Below are positions 1 through 8,210 of a stretch of DNA of 64,000 nucleotides, one piece after another. Location: assembly GCA_965247435.1 (NCBI GenBank), contig OZ252019.1:4836001-4900000 (forward strand). The letters are read 5' to 3'. Made by a program: the position numbers and the translations under genes. Under the pieces are notes generated by a model. The model was not told the origin of the DNA. It searched no databases and saw only the letters and a program-made list of their open reading frames with translations. The DNA is from Ilyomonas sp965247435. Its GTDB lineage: Bacteria > Bacteroidota > Bacteroidia > Chitinophagales > Chitinophagaceae. Position 1 is the stretch's first letter. The number at the start of each line of letters is the position of its first letter.

Positions 1-1
1 A

Positions 2-910
2 GGCGGTAAACAGCGGTTTAAATGTAAGCAGTGCGGCATTTTATTTACTTATAATGATAGGGTTCAAACTATAGAAAACCGGTTTGTCTGGTTTCGTAAA
101 TGGGTAGTGGAAAGGCAAACTTACAAGACGCTCCAGAGAGATAGTGGTTTATCAAAAAATACCCTTCAAAAAACCTTTTATTATTTTCTTGACAGAGCCC
201 CTCTAACGCCTATTATTCATCATGATAATATTTACTTAAGGGTAGATGCCACTTACTTTAAAAAGTTTTGTGTAGTATGCTATCAGGATGATCCCATCAG
301 CTATACACAGTTGTTCCGGTTTTCAGATGCAGAGCGGTACGAAGAAATAAAAGAAGATTTATTGAACCTGCTGAACCTTGGCTTACAGATAACTTCTATT
401 ACCTGTGATGGTCATAAAGCTACCCTTAAAGCCATCAAAAAAACAATGCCTGGTGTTACCATTCAGCGATGCCTTGTACACATCCAGAGAATGTGTCTGC
501 TGTGGCTTACAGCCAATCCAGGCTACGATGCCGGCAAAGAATTAAGGGTATTGGTTTTAATGATACATCGCATCCAAACACATAATGACAAACAATACTG
601 GATACACCGGTTAACCGATTGGGAAAATAAGCATAAAGACTTTCTGAAAGAAAAATCATACAAAGCTGAAACGGGCAGATATTGGTATAAACATAAATTA
701 ATCAGGCGTTCTTTTTTTACCATCAAAAGAGCTTTGCCCCATATGTTTTGTTACCTCGCTGACAGCAACATTCCTAAAACAACCAATGGCATAGAATCTT
801 ACTTCGGGCATCTCAAAAATCATTTGGACCTGCACAGAGGATTAACCAAAAATAACAGAATCAACTTTATCAAATGGTATATCTACTTCAGGAATAAATC
901 CCGGCTTTGA
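2..910 (+). CDS. IS256-like (MULE-type) transposase with zinc ribbon, 5' end cut by window edge
   Basis: This DDE transposase catalyses cut-and-paste movement of its element. The frame is open from base 2, so the GTG at 107 is not the true start: the codons before it read GGKQRFKCKQCG, the second half of an N-terminal zinc ribbon. Candidate catalytic acids are D in RVDATYF, D in TCDGHK and E in TNGIESYFGHL near the C-terminus. It aligns along its whole length with the transposase at 14923-15893 at roughly 70 percent identity by eye, so the two are related but distinct elements. It appears intact within the window. Confidence 0.9.
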   Translation, partial: GGKQRFKCKQCGILFTYNDRVQTIENRFVWFRKWVVERQTYKTLQRDSGLSKNTLQKTFYYFLDRAPLTPIIHHDNIYLRVDATYFKKFCVVCYQDDPISYTQLFRFSDAERYEEIKEDLLNLLNLGLQITSITCDGHKATLKAIKKTMPGVTIQRCLVHIQRMCLLWLTANPGYDAGKELRVLVLMIHRIQTHNDKQYWIHRLTDWENKHKDFLKEKSYKAETGRYWYKHKLIRRSFFTIKRALPHMFCYLADSNIPKTTNGIESYFGHLKNHLDLHRGLTKNNRINFIKWYIYFRNKSRL

Positions 911-935
911 GTTTTCTGAGCCATTGTGCTTACCA

Positions 936-982
936 AAAAAAGTAAGGGTTGAACAGCTTAACTGCGCAACCCTTACTTTTTT
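936..982. terminator. Hairpin terminator after transposase
   Basis: A 16-bp perfect stem (AAAAAAGTAAGGGTTG with its complement at 967-982) with an A-run on one side and a T-run on the other lies 26 bases after the transposase stop. It can act as an intrinsic terminator in both directions. The second element has an equivalent hairpin in the same place. Confidence 0.7.
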
Positions 983-1050
983 CGTATAAGCATTAATCTT
1001 ATTGCCCGGCAAGTTGCTCTCCAGCAGCGCTTGCTTCCTCTTCAGATTAA
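983..1050. repeat. Conserved subterminal block of IS256-like element, copy 1
   Basis: This non-coding 68-bp block matches 14786-14852 in the other element. The 41 bases farthest from the gene are almost identical (about two differences), which is more conserved than the transposase genes themselves. In both copies one strand can be read as a peptide beginning NLKRKQALLESNL, but no long frame is maintained. Confidence 0.7.
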
Positions 1051-1116
1051 TAGCGCCAATAAAAGAAATTTTATCCGAAAAACTACCAACTATTTTTCAG
1101 TACATTACCAATAAAA

Positions 1117-1153
1117 AACAGGTGGATTGCATTTGATACAATCCACCTGTTTT
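1117..1153. terminator. Intrinsic terminator hairpin
   Basis: A 13-bp perfect stem, AACAGGTGGATTG and its complement, around a 9-base loop. A T-run follows on the plus strand and an A-run precedes it, so it is probably bidirectional. On the minus strand it sits 18 bases after the stop of the gene fragment at 1171-1266. Confidence 0.65.
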
Positions 1154-1170
1154 CGTTGTACGCCGCTGGC

Positions 1171-1266
1171 TTAGTGTTTAAAAGCTACACCGGCTTCCAA
1201 AGCGTATTCCTGTTTCGCGCTTATCGCATAGTTAACAAAAGCATTAAAGCAGCCTTGTGAAAGTAA
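1171..1266 (-). pseudogene. C-terminal scrap of a possible outer-membrane beta-barrel protein
   Basis: The minus strand reads an uninterrupted short frame ending in EYALEAGVAFKH and a TAA at 1171-1173, followed by a terminator hairpin. Alternating residues with an aromatic near the C-terminus resemble the last strands of an outer-membrane barrel. No start or upstream portion exists, because the frame runs directly into the terminator of the large T9SS gene. I infer a remnant of a gene whose body has been lost; it could be chance. Confidence 0.3.
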
Positions 1267-1297
1267 GTTCCCCGCCGGGTTTTAACCGGCGGGGAAC
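1267..1297 (-). terminator. Terminator of the large T9SS gene
   Basis: A GC-rich perfect inverted repeat (GTTCCCCGCCGG and its complement, 7-base loop) begins ten bases past the stop of the gene at 1307-6283, consistent with transcription termination. Confidence 0.7.
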
Positions 1298-1306
1298 AAC
1301 AAATCT

Positions 1307-4300
1307 TTATTGCTTTATCAGTTTAACCGTTACAAACTCTTTACCGCTATATACATTGATGATGTAAGTACCCGGTGCAATCTTGCCCACCGGCAACACC
1401 ATTTTGCCATCCGCTACATTGCTCACCGACCATAATATTTTGCCTGATACATCTTTCAGGGTTACAGCAGCATTGCCATTGCTGTTTTTAATTACCAGCG
1501 TAGCGGCATTGTTGGTTACCGGCACCGGGTAAACGGTTGCAGCTAAGAAAGTGCCGGTTCCGGTATTGCTTGCTGCATCCGGGATGCCCTTGTTTACTAA
1601 ACTGGCCGCTGTTGTAAAGGTGGCGATGCTTGTAAACGGACTTTGAATAAGCGGGCTTGCCTGGCAGGTGGTAGCAACCTCCCAGTCGTAATTCGTATTG
1701 GCCGTTAACCCGGTGAGCGTAACGTTTGCAGCAGCGGCTGATACCGGTGTCCAGGTGGTTGTGCCTGTTTTCCTGTACTGAACCGAGTAACCAACCCCGC
1801 AGGCAATGGTGCTCCAGCTTAGCTTTTCAGAAGTGGCTGAAAGGCTCGACGCCTGTAAATTAGCAGGCTTATCACAGGTTTGTGTTACCACTACGGGGTC
1901 GGACGTATTCTTGCATCCGTTTAATCCTTTAACGGTAACGGTATAGCTTCCGGGTGCTGAAACGGTAATGCTTTGCGTAACGGCATTGGTGCTCCAGGCA
2001 TACGTATCTTCTACCGATGCGGTAAGTGTTACCGAACTGTTCGGACACAAATTAACCGGACCTGCCGGTGTAACGGTTGGTTTCGCGGTAGAGTCAACCT
2101 GCACAAGTGTAGGCGCAGAAGTAGCATGGCAGCCCGTATCGTTGCTGGTGGTGACGGTATAATTACCGGAGGTTTTTGCAACAATGTTTTGGGTGATAGC
2201 GCCTGTACTCCACAAATAGTCCGGCGCCGGCGAAGAAGTTAAGGTTACGCTTGCGCCTTTGCAGAAGGTCGTATTGCCCGATGCCGAAACAGTTGGCGTG
2301 GCTAAGCTATAGTTGGTAACGCTTGCAACCGCCGTATCGGCGCAACCGGCACTGCTGGTTACAATGAGCGTATAAGTTCCTGCTTTGGCACTGTCTGGTT
2401 TCGGCGCCGACCAGTTTTTGGTTTTATAGCCGGTTGTATCGTACAGCGTCCAGAGATTGACAACGCTTTCTTTACAGATTTTTACAGCCGTATCGTTACC
2501 AAGATTTGGCTTACGGTTGCTGGTCACAATGGTCGAACTATCGTTGGTTACTACCGTATCGCCCACCAGCGCCGTATAGGCTTTCAAGGTGTACGATTTC
2601 CCCGGCTGCGATAAATTAGCCAGTGTGGCGAACGTATAATCGGCGGTTGAGTCAGTGGCTATTTTAAGGCTGCCCACATTTTCTGTAATCACCGCACCCG
2701 TATTAATTCTATAGCTTACGTTGAAGCCGGTCTGCTCTTCGATGCCAAAGTTCTTAATCTGCACTTTCACCTGTTCCGCGCCGGAAAGGCTGCAGGCCGA
2801 AACCGGGCTTAGTATGCTGATAACACCCACATCGTTTGGCTCAAACGGCTTTTTAGCGAAAGGCTTATATAATACTTTAAGCGTTACCGAATCGCCGAGG
2901 CCGGTCGGGTTGGTCTGGCTCTGGTAAGGCCCCGAAGGATCGTCCCACCAGCAATTACGGGCATCAATAGTATCGGCGGGCGCGGGGCTGGCGTTGTTGA
3001 TTCCGTAGCTTCCATTACCGGTAAAACTGCTTTTGGTAAACAGCGCTTTGCCTGTATAGGAATACACGCCGTTTTTGTTGTTGGTGAAGTTGGTAGCTAC
3101 AATTACGGGGCTTCCTTTTCGTATAGCCAACCCGTTGCTTTCCGAATTCCGGATGCTGTCGTTGCGTATGGTAATGGGGTACTTACTATTTAGCTCAAGG
3201 GCAGCGCCTTTGCCGGGGCTGGTGGCGGTGCCCAGCCTGTTGGTAACTACATAAATAAGCGAGCCTTTGCTTACCGAATCGAAGCTTACGCTGCCACCGT
3301 AGCCGTTCCCGGTTTTTGTAAAGAGTATTTTGTTTGATTTGGTGCCAATGGCAGTGAGCGTTCCTTTGATAAACAGGTTACCGTTGTTGTTTTGAAAGTC
3401 TATGGTGGTGCCTGCAGCGATGGTAAGTTTATAAGATTCGTTCACGGTAACAGCGCCATTCAAAATATATTTAGAAGTGTTGCCGGGATTGCTCCAGGTA
3501 GCATCCTGCTGTATGGCGGCGGCCGGCAAATAAACGGATGCGTTGCTATTGCCGGAAAGATTGGAAACGGAGGTAGCATCGGCCAGAATATCGCCGTTGG
3601 TATTATTAGAAAAAGAGTTGTTGGAAATTAAAGTGCTTGTATTTGCCAACAGGCTTATACCAACGCCTTTTGAATTTATGATATTACAATTTTTAATAGA
3701 GCAGTTTGTTGTGTTAACATAAATGCCTGGTGTGTTAATTGAATTAAAGTATTGTCCCAGTGCATCAGCCGTTACATACTGCATAACAGAGTTTGTACTG
3801 AGGCTGCTAATGGTAATAGTTCTAACCTGGCCATAAGCAAAGCCGCCAATACCTGTGATATTAATAGCAGAATCAACTGTGCCCACAGCTTTTAAAGTAC
3901 CATCCACATAAATAGTAGAATTATCACCGCCGGTATTTGGAAGTTGTATAGTTACGCCAGGCTTTACAGTAAGAATTTTGTTTTGAGGAACAATTAATTG
4001 TCCTAATAAACGGTAGTAATAATCTGATATAAGTGTTGCATTTTTTGTAATACCTGCTCCTCCTAAAAGGCCAATATATAGCCCTGTATTGTTGTTGCTT
4101 AATTTATTAAGATTATCAAGCAATATAATGACTGCCAAGTTACTATAGGCAGTAAAGCTATTATTGCTTACTATATTGGCATTATCCAATTCTACTGCTG
4201 TACCTTTTGTATTAATTACACTGCTGTTCTTTAACTGGCAGGTAGAAGAATTTAAAATGAAAGCTGCAGTATAGTCGCTATTAAAATACTGACCAAGCCC

Positions 4301-6283
4301 ATCAGCAGTTATATATTGTATAATAGAGTTTGTACTGATACTGCTGATAGTAACAGTTTTAACCTGTCCGTATGCATAGCCGCCAATGCCCGCAAAATTG
4401 ATGGCCGAGTCAATAGTGCCAATCGCTTTTAAGGTGCCATCCACATAGATTGTAGAGTTGTCGCCACCTGAATTGGGAAACTGTAAAGTAACACCTGGTT
4501 TAACAGTTAGTATTTTGCTTTGTGGCACAACCAGCTTCCCTAATAACCGATAATAATTTCCCGGTGTAAGTATTGCGTTCCTGGCAATGCTCCCACCTGC
4601 AAGACCTATACCTATTCCAGTAGTATTATTGCTCAATTTGCCAAGGTTATCAATAGAAATATACACACCGAGGTTGCTGTAACCTGTAAGGTTGTTGTTA
4701 CTTACAATACTGGCATCATCCAATTCTATAGCAGTTCCTTTAGTATTTATAATATTGCAGTTTTTCAGTTGAAAGGTAGGCGATTGTAAAATTATACCAG
4801 CAGTATAATCACTGTTAAAATACTGTCCAAGTCCGTCGGCTGTTACATACTGCATAATGGAATTGGCACTTAGATTACTGATGGTAATGGTCTTATCCTG
4901 ACCATAAGCATATCCGCCAACACCTGTGATATTTACGGCCGAATCAACAGTTCCAATTGCTTTTAAGATACCATCCACGTAAATAGAAGAACTGTTGCCA
5001 CCTGCATTTGGAAGTTGAATTGTTGCACCCGGCTTAATAGTTAGTATTTTGCTTTGAGGAATAATTAATTGCCCTAATAAACGATAGATATTGCCGGGAG
5101 CAATTGTTGCGTTTTTAGTAATTCCCGTTCCGCCTAAAAGACCGATGTAAAGACCGGTATTATTATTACTTAGTTTATTGAGATTATCCAGCAGAATAAT
5201 AACTGCCAGGTTGCGGTAGCCATTGAAGTTATTATTGCTTACTATACTGGCATTATCCAGCTCTACTGCTGTGCCTACAGCATTAATAATATTGCTATTC
5301 TTAAGCTGACAGGTTGAAGAGTTTAAGATGAAAGCTGCGGTGTAATCACTACTAAAATACTGTCCAAGTCCATCAGCCGTTACATACTGTATGATAGAAT
5401 TGGCACTCAAGCTGCTGACAGTAACGGTTTTAACTTGACCATACGCGTAACCGCCGGTGCTTGTAAAATTGATAGCAGAGTCAATAGTGCCAACCGCTTT
5501 TAAAGTACCATCCACATACATAGTAGAATTATCACCGCCGGCATTTGGAAACTGTATAGTTACACCGGGTTTTATAGTAAGAACTTTGCTTTGAGGAACA
5601 ATTAATTGCCCCAGTAAGCGATAATAATTACCCGGAGTGAGTGTTGCATTTTTAGTAATGCCTGCTCCCCCTAAAAGACCTATGTATAACCCTGCATTAT
5701 TACTGCTTAGTTTATTGATGTTATCCAGTAGCACGATGATGGCTAAGTTACGGTAACCTGCAATGTTGTTATTGCTTACTATGTTAGCATCATCCAGCTC
5801 CACTGCCGTACCTATGGCATTAATAATATTGGAGTTCTTAAGCTGGCATGTGGGAGAATTCAAAATGATAGCTGCAGTATAATCACTGCTGAAGTACTGC
5901 CCAAGTCCATCGGCTGTTACATACTGCATAATAGAGTTGGTGCTGAGGGTACTGATAGCAATGGTTTTAACCTGACCGTATGCATAGCCGCCAGTACTTG
6001 TAAAATTAATAACTGAATCAACAGTTCCAATAGCCTTTAAGGTACCATCTACGTAGATTGTAGAAGTGCTGCCACCTGCGTTTGGAAACTGGACGGTGAC
6101 TCCCGGTTTTATTGTAAGTGTTTTCCCCTGGTCAACAGTAACGGCACCCGTAATGGTGTACGGGCTGCCGGCGATATTCCAGGTAGTGTTGGCGGTGATG
6201 TGGCCGCTTACATTGGTGGGGAGGGCTTTTGCACTCATGGCTATAGCCCAAAAGATCAGAAAAAGGGGTAAAAACTTGTTCAT
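1307..6283 (-). CDS. Giant T9SS-secreted repeat protein with beta-helix, Ig-like and fibronectin domains
   Basis: A 1658-aa extracellular or surface-attached protein, probably adhesive; no enzymatic motif is seen. It starts with a signal peptide (MNKFLPLFLIFWAIAMSAKA). Residues 43 to about 930 are five tandem repeats of about 179 residues, each holding a YVDGTLKA motif and a run of NN/LDN-rich strands typical of right-handed beta-helices. A further beta-helix segment follows to about 1180, then a CARDB-like segment, two PKD/Ig-like modules (LWSTGAIT and YAWSTNAV) and a fibronectin type III module. The last 75 residues (VYPVPVTNN to VTVKLIKQ) are a type A T9SS sorting domain. It stands alone, with its own terminator. 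Confidence 0.9.
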   Translation of the reverse strand: MNKFLPLFLIFWAIAMSAKALPTNVSGHITANTTWNIAGSPYTITGAVTVDQGKTLTIKPGVTVQFPNAGGSTSTIYVDGTLKAIGTVDSVINFTSTGGYAYGQVKTIAISTLSTNSIMQYVTADGLGQYFSSDYTAAIILNSPTCQLKNSNIINAIGTAVELDDANIVSNNNIAGYRNLAIIVLLDNINKLSSNNAGLYIGLLGGAGITKNATLTPGNYYRLLGQLIVPQSKVLTIKPGVTIQFPNAGGDNSTMYVDGTLKAVGTIDSAINFTSTGGYAYGQVKTVTVSSLSANSIIQYVTADGLGQYFSSDYTAAFILNSSTCQLKNSNIINAVGTAVELDNASIVSNNNFNGYRNLAVIILLDNLNKLSNNNTGLYIGLLGGTGITKNATIAPGNIYRLLGQLIIPQSKILTIKPGATIQLPNAGGNSSSIYVDGILKAIGTVDSAVNITGVGGYAYGQDKTITISNLSANSIMQYVTADGLGQYFNSDYTAGIILQSPTFQLKNCNIINTKGTAIELDDASIVSNNNLTGYSNLGVYISIDNLGKLSNNTTGIGIGLAGGSIARNAILTPGNYYRLLGKLVVPQSKILTVKPGVTLQFPNSGGDNSTIYVDGTLKAIGTIDSAINFAGIGGYAYGQVKTVTISSISTNSIIQYITADGLGQYFNSDYTAAFILNSSTCQLKNSSVINTKGTAVELDNANIVSNNSFTAYSNLAVIILLDNLNKLSNNNTGLYIGLLGGAGITKNATLISDYYYRLLGQLIVPQNKILTVKPGVTIQLPNTGGDNSTIYVDGTLKAVGTVDSAINITGIGGFAYGQVRTITISSLSTNSVMQYVTADALGQYFNSINTPGIYVNTTNCSIKNCNIINSKGVGISLLANTSTLISNNSFSNNTNGDILADATSVSNLSGNSNASVYLPAAAIQQDATWSNPGNTSKYILNGAVTVNESYKLTIAAGTTIDFQNNNGNLFIKGTLTAIGTKSNKILFTKTGNGYGGSVSFDSVSKGSLIYVVTNRLGTATSPGKGAALELNSKYPITIRNDSIRNSESNGLAIRKGSPVIVATNFTNNKNGVYSYTGKALFTKSSFTGNGSYGINNASPAPADTIDARNCWWDDPSGPYQSQTNPTGLGDSVTLKVLYKPFAKKPFEPNDVGVISILSPVSACSLSGAEQVKVQIKNFGIEEQTGFNVSYRINTGAVITENVGSLKIATDSTADYTFATLANLSQPGKSYTLKAYTALVGDTVVTNDSSTIVTSNRKPNLGNDTAVKICKESVVNLWTLYDTTGYKTKNWSAPKPDSAKAGTYTLIVTSSAGCADTAVASVTNYSLATPTVSASGNTTFCKGASVTLTSSPAPDYLWSTGAITQNIVAKTSGNYTVTTSNDTGCHATSAPTLVQVDSTAKPTVTPAGPVNLCPNSSVTLTASVEDTYAWSTNAVTQSITVSAPGSYTVTVKGLNGCKNTSDPVVVTQTCDKPANLQASSLSATSEKLSWSTIACGVGYSVQYRKTGTTTWTPVSAAAANVTLTGLTANTNYDWEVATTCQASPLIQSPFTSIATFTTAASLVNKGIPDAASNTGTGTFLAATVYPVPVTNNAATLVIKNSNGNAAVTLKDVSGKILWSVSNVADGKMVLPVGKIAPGTYIINVYSGKEFVTVKLIKQ
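3490..6160 (-). repeat. Five tandem coding repeats of about 537 bp
   Basis: The YVDGT codons recur at roughly 6048, 5512, 4973, 4438 and 3902, a constant spacing of about 537 bp (179 codons). Units 1 to 4 are highly similar at DNA level and unit 5 diverges towards its end. The arrangement suggests recent amplification by recombination and could vary in copy number. Outer boundaries are approximate. Confidence 0.85.
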
Positions 6284-6556
6284 AGCTTTTCGTTTTTAAG
6301 AGGCGTTGTTTGAGGTAAAAAGAAGGTAGCAGTTCCGGTTGGTTGCAGGTAATTCCATAACTAAAGTACAAAAATCTGATAACGCCAAACGTATAATTAC
6401 ATTTACAATATTTGCAGCAGTGCAGCCGGCGGGCAACAACAATGTAACCGGCAGTATAAACACAGACAGCGCAATGCATTACCCGTTTGCCAATCCCGCG
6501 AATTGCAGTAGGTTTGACCTTCTTTGTCTTATACCAACTAAACCACCATCCTAACC

Positions 6557-6923
6557 ATGAGTTTGTATGCCATCACCCAATATCAGAACGAACTGGAAAA
6601 GATCATTCAATACGGTGGCAGTAAAAAAGAAACCGCTATCCGCGCCGCATTTTATTACCTGCTGAATGAATACGCCCGCAGCAAAGACCTGATGCTGATT
6701 GCCGAGATTTCTACCAGGAACAAGGGGGGCAAAATCATTACGCCCGACGGCACGCTTAAAGACTATATCCGCAACGACTGGGGCTATTGGGAAAGCAAAG
6801 AGGAAAGCGATGGGCGTTGCCGGTACCAAAGTGAGTGTGGAAAAAGTATTACGGTTCTTCGGCGGGTATGAACGCTTTATTCAGTACCACCAGTTGCAAC
6901 ATAGCGGTTCAACACTACTTTAG
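6557..6923 (+). pseudogene. N-terminal remnant of a type ISP restriction-modification enzyme
   Basis: The first 85 codons read as the start of the large type ISP methyltransferase/nuclease family, with KIIQYGGSKKETAIRAAFYY, LLNEYARSKDL, TPDGTLKDYIR and NDWGYWESK. The frame then degenerates and stops at 6871. From about 6811 the next frame carries a different plausible tail (KVLRFFGGYERF) that ends in the direct repeat at 6897. Over 90 percent of the usual protein of about 1000 residues is missing, so this is a deletion relic of a lost defence gene. The product of the joined tail is unknown. Confidence 0.7.
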
Positions 6924-6975
6924 AGTAGTTGATTGAACCTGCTTTAACCTGTCAGGTTCAGGAACGGGACAGGTT
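6897..6975 (+). repeat. Long direct repeat flanking a toxin cassette, left copy
   Basis: About 80 bases (CAACATAGCGGTT through a TTTAGAGTAGTTGATTGAA core to the hairpin AACCTGTC...GACAGGTT) recur at 8104-8183 with a handful of differences. The last 30 bases recur a third time at 7015-7044. The two long copies bracket the AT-rich two-gene cassette 7122-7985. Confidence 0.8.
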
Positions 6976-7014
6976 TATTCAGTACAACTTGAATCGAATT
7001 AATTAACCTGGTTT

Positions 7015-7044
7015 AACCTATCAGGTTCAGGAACGGGACAGGTT
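7015..7044. repeat. Short palindromic repeat AACCTRTC...GACAGGTT
   Basis: A second copy of the palindromic end of the flanking direct repeat, with one base change, between the left repeat and the cassette. Relatives are at 6946-6975, 8154-8183 and, more diverged, at 9306-9335. Confidence 0.75.
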
Positions 7045-7121
7045 GGGAAGAGATAGTAAAATGTTGGGAAATAGAATGCTGTCTGCCCCGATTGCACAAA
7101 ATCGGATGTTGTGTTTAGTGC

Positions 7122-7520
7122 TTATGTTTTCGTGAATATGAGTTTATTGTTGCCAACAGAAACTATATATAAATCGTTAGTTCGTATGTTTTCTAACACT
7201 TTCTTATATAATAAGGCTTTAGATTCATCAGTAATGTTTTCATATCCTAAAGATCCGGTCTTTGGATGCAAAAACATTAAATACAATTTTTCATCCTTTA
7301 TCAGCAATAAAAAATATACTCTAAACCCGCCACTCCCATTTAATCGTTTCTTTATGTATGGGGTTTCGTCGCTGTTATTAAGCCTTGTCCCTGAAACTAA
7401 TTGAGGAATTTCCTTATTGAAGAAATAACCAATAATGTCATTTTCTATTGAAGAATACGAGTTCTTTTTCTTTAGTTTTTCAAATTGGACTTTAAAGTCC
7501 TCCAAACACAATATTGTCAT
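7122..7520 (-). CDS. RelE/ParE-like toxin candidate
   Basis: A 132-aa protein whose middle resembles RelE-superfamily toxins: LVSGTRLNN then PYIKKRLNGSGGFRVYFLLL and KLYLMFLHPKTGS, the usual pattern of a basic strand, a GGFR turn and two hydrophobic strands. Such toxins usually cleave mRNA at the ribosome or poison gyrase, but the catalytic class is not clear here. The ATG follows directly on the TAA of the upstream gene (TAAATG), so the pair is translationally coupled. Both genes are visibly AT-rich compared with their neighbours and sit between 80-bp direct repeats, suggesting a horizontally acquired addiction or defence cassette. The fold match is by eye only. Confidence 0.6.
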   Translation of the reverse strand: MTILCLEDFKVQFEKLKKKNSYSSIENDIIGYFFNKEIPQLVSGTRLNNSDETPYIKKRLNGSGGFRVYFLLLIKDEKLYLMFLHPKTGSLGYENITDESKALLYKKVLENIRTNDLYIVSVGNNKLIFTKT

Positions 7521-7985
7521 TTAGATTAACGATAGCTCTTTAGTAGTTTCCTTAAATTCCGCGATGTTTGGTAAAAAAAAGAAAGTTGACTCAAGGTCAC
7601 TTGCAACTTCTTTAAGGTCGTCTATAGCAGTTTTAAAATTTTTAATTTCATCTTTCGCAATTCCTTTCGCTCTAATAAAATTTAAGGAAACGTACTGTCT
7701 CAATAATGAAGAGCGTAAGTCTCTTATAGAAGAGATTAAATCATTGATTAGTATTAAAGACTCAGTATCCAAATCGTTGAACCAGGATATTTGTTCGATT
7801 TGTTCGACAAGAGAATTTATTTTTTCTGTTTTTGAAGAAAAAACTTGTTTAAAATCTAAAACTTTGTCTAAAAACCTGTTGACTTTTTCTTCATCAAAGA
7901 AACCTTCTTGCTTCTCTTCAAAAGAAAACTTTCTAACGCTTTCAAAAGTTGCTGATATTTTAGGTTTATATGTCAGACAGTCCAT
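7521..7985 (-). CDS. Unknown helical partner of RelE-like gene, possible antitoxin
   Basis: A 154-aa protein, not recognised. It is almost entirely helix-forming, with long charged stretches (FLDKVLDFKQVFSSKTEKIN, LILINDLISSIRDLRSSLL, AIDDLKEVASDLES) that look like coiled coils. There is no HTH, ribbon-helix-helix, signal peptide or membrane segment. It is the first gene of a two-gene operon and its stop abuts the toxin-like start. Position suggests an antitoxin, but at 154 residues without a DNA-binding domain it is unlike the usual RelB/HigA types. Confidence 0.55.
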   Translation of the reverse strand: MDCLTYKPKISATFESVRKFSFEEKQEGFFDEEKVNRFLDKVLDFKQVFSSKTEKINSLVEQIEQISWFNDLDTESLILINDLISSIRDLRSSLLRQYVSLNFIRAKGIAKDEIKNFKTAIDDLKEVASDLESTFFFLPNIAEFKETTKELSLI

Positions 7986-8103
7986 TCTTTAAATTTTAGT
8001 GCAAATTTATAACATAAACATAGGGCGTTCTGTTTGATAAAAGCAAAACTGGTTTTTTTCTATTTTGATAAGTGATAAAACAGGCAATCTGTTAGCATTA
8101 AAC

Positions 8104-8183
8104 ACAACATAGCGGTTTCATTACTACTTTAGAGTAGTTGATTGAAACTGTTCAACCTGTCAGGTTCAGGAACGGGACAGGTT
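8104..8183 (+). repeat. Long direct repeat flanking a toxin cassette, right copy
   Basis: Right-hand partner of 6897-6975. It ends 27 bases before the start of the 329-aa gene, so its terminal palindrome lies in that gene's leader. Confidence 0.8.
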
Positions 8184-8210
8184 GAAAACAATTAACCACC
8201 AATCAATACC

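Larger units (their letters stand above)
1..1109 (+). mobile_element. IS256-like insertion sequence, right part (left end outside window)
   Basis: The element carries a DDE transposase gene that is open at the left window edge. Its right end is placed at 1109 because the 25 bases at 1085-1109 match, in inverse orientation and with only two mismatches, the left terminal repeat of the second element of this family at 14727-15997. Between gene and terminus lie a strong hairpin (936-982) and a 68-bp subterminal block (983-1050) that is also found in the second element. The left terminus and any target duplication cannot be seen. Confidence 0.85.

Noticed and set aside
3490..6160. Regular repeats considered as a CRISPR array
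   Set aside because: The units are 537 bp, in frame, and encode a repeated beta-helix protein domain; there are no short repeats with unique spacers.
6132..6479. A 115-codon minus-strand frame crossing the start of the T9SS gene
   Set aside because: It is in another frame from the signal peptide of the large secreted protein and lacks features of a gene.
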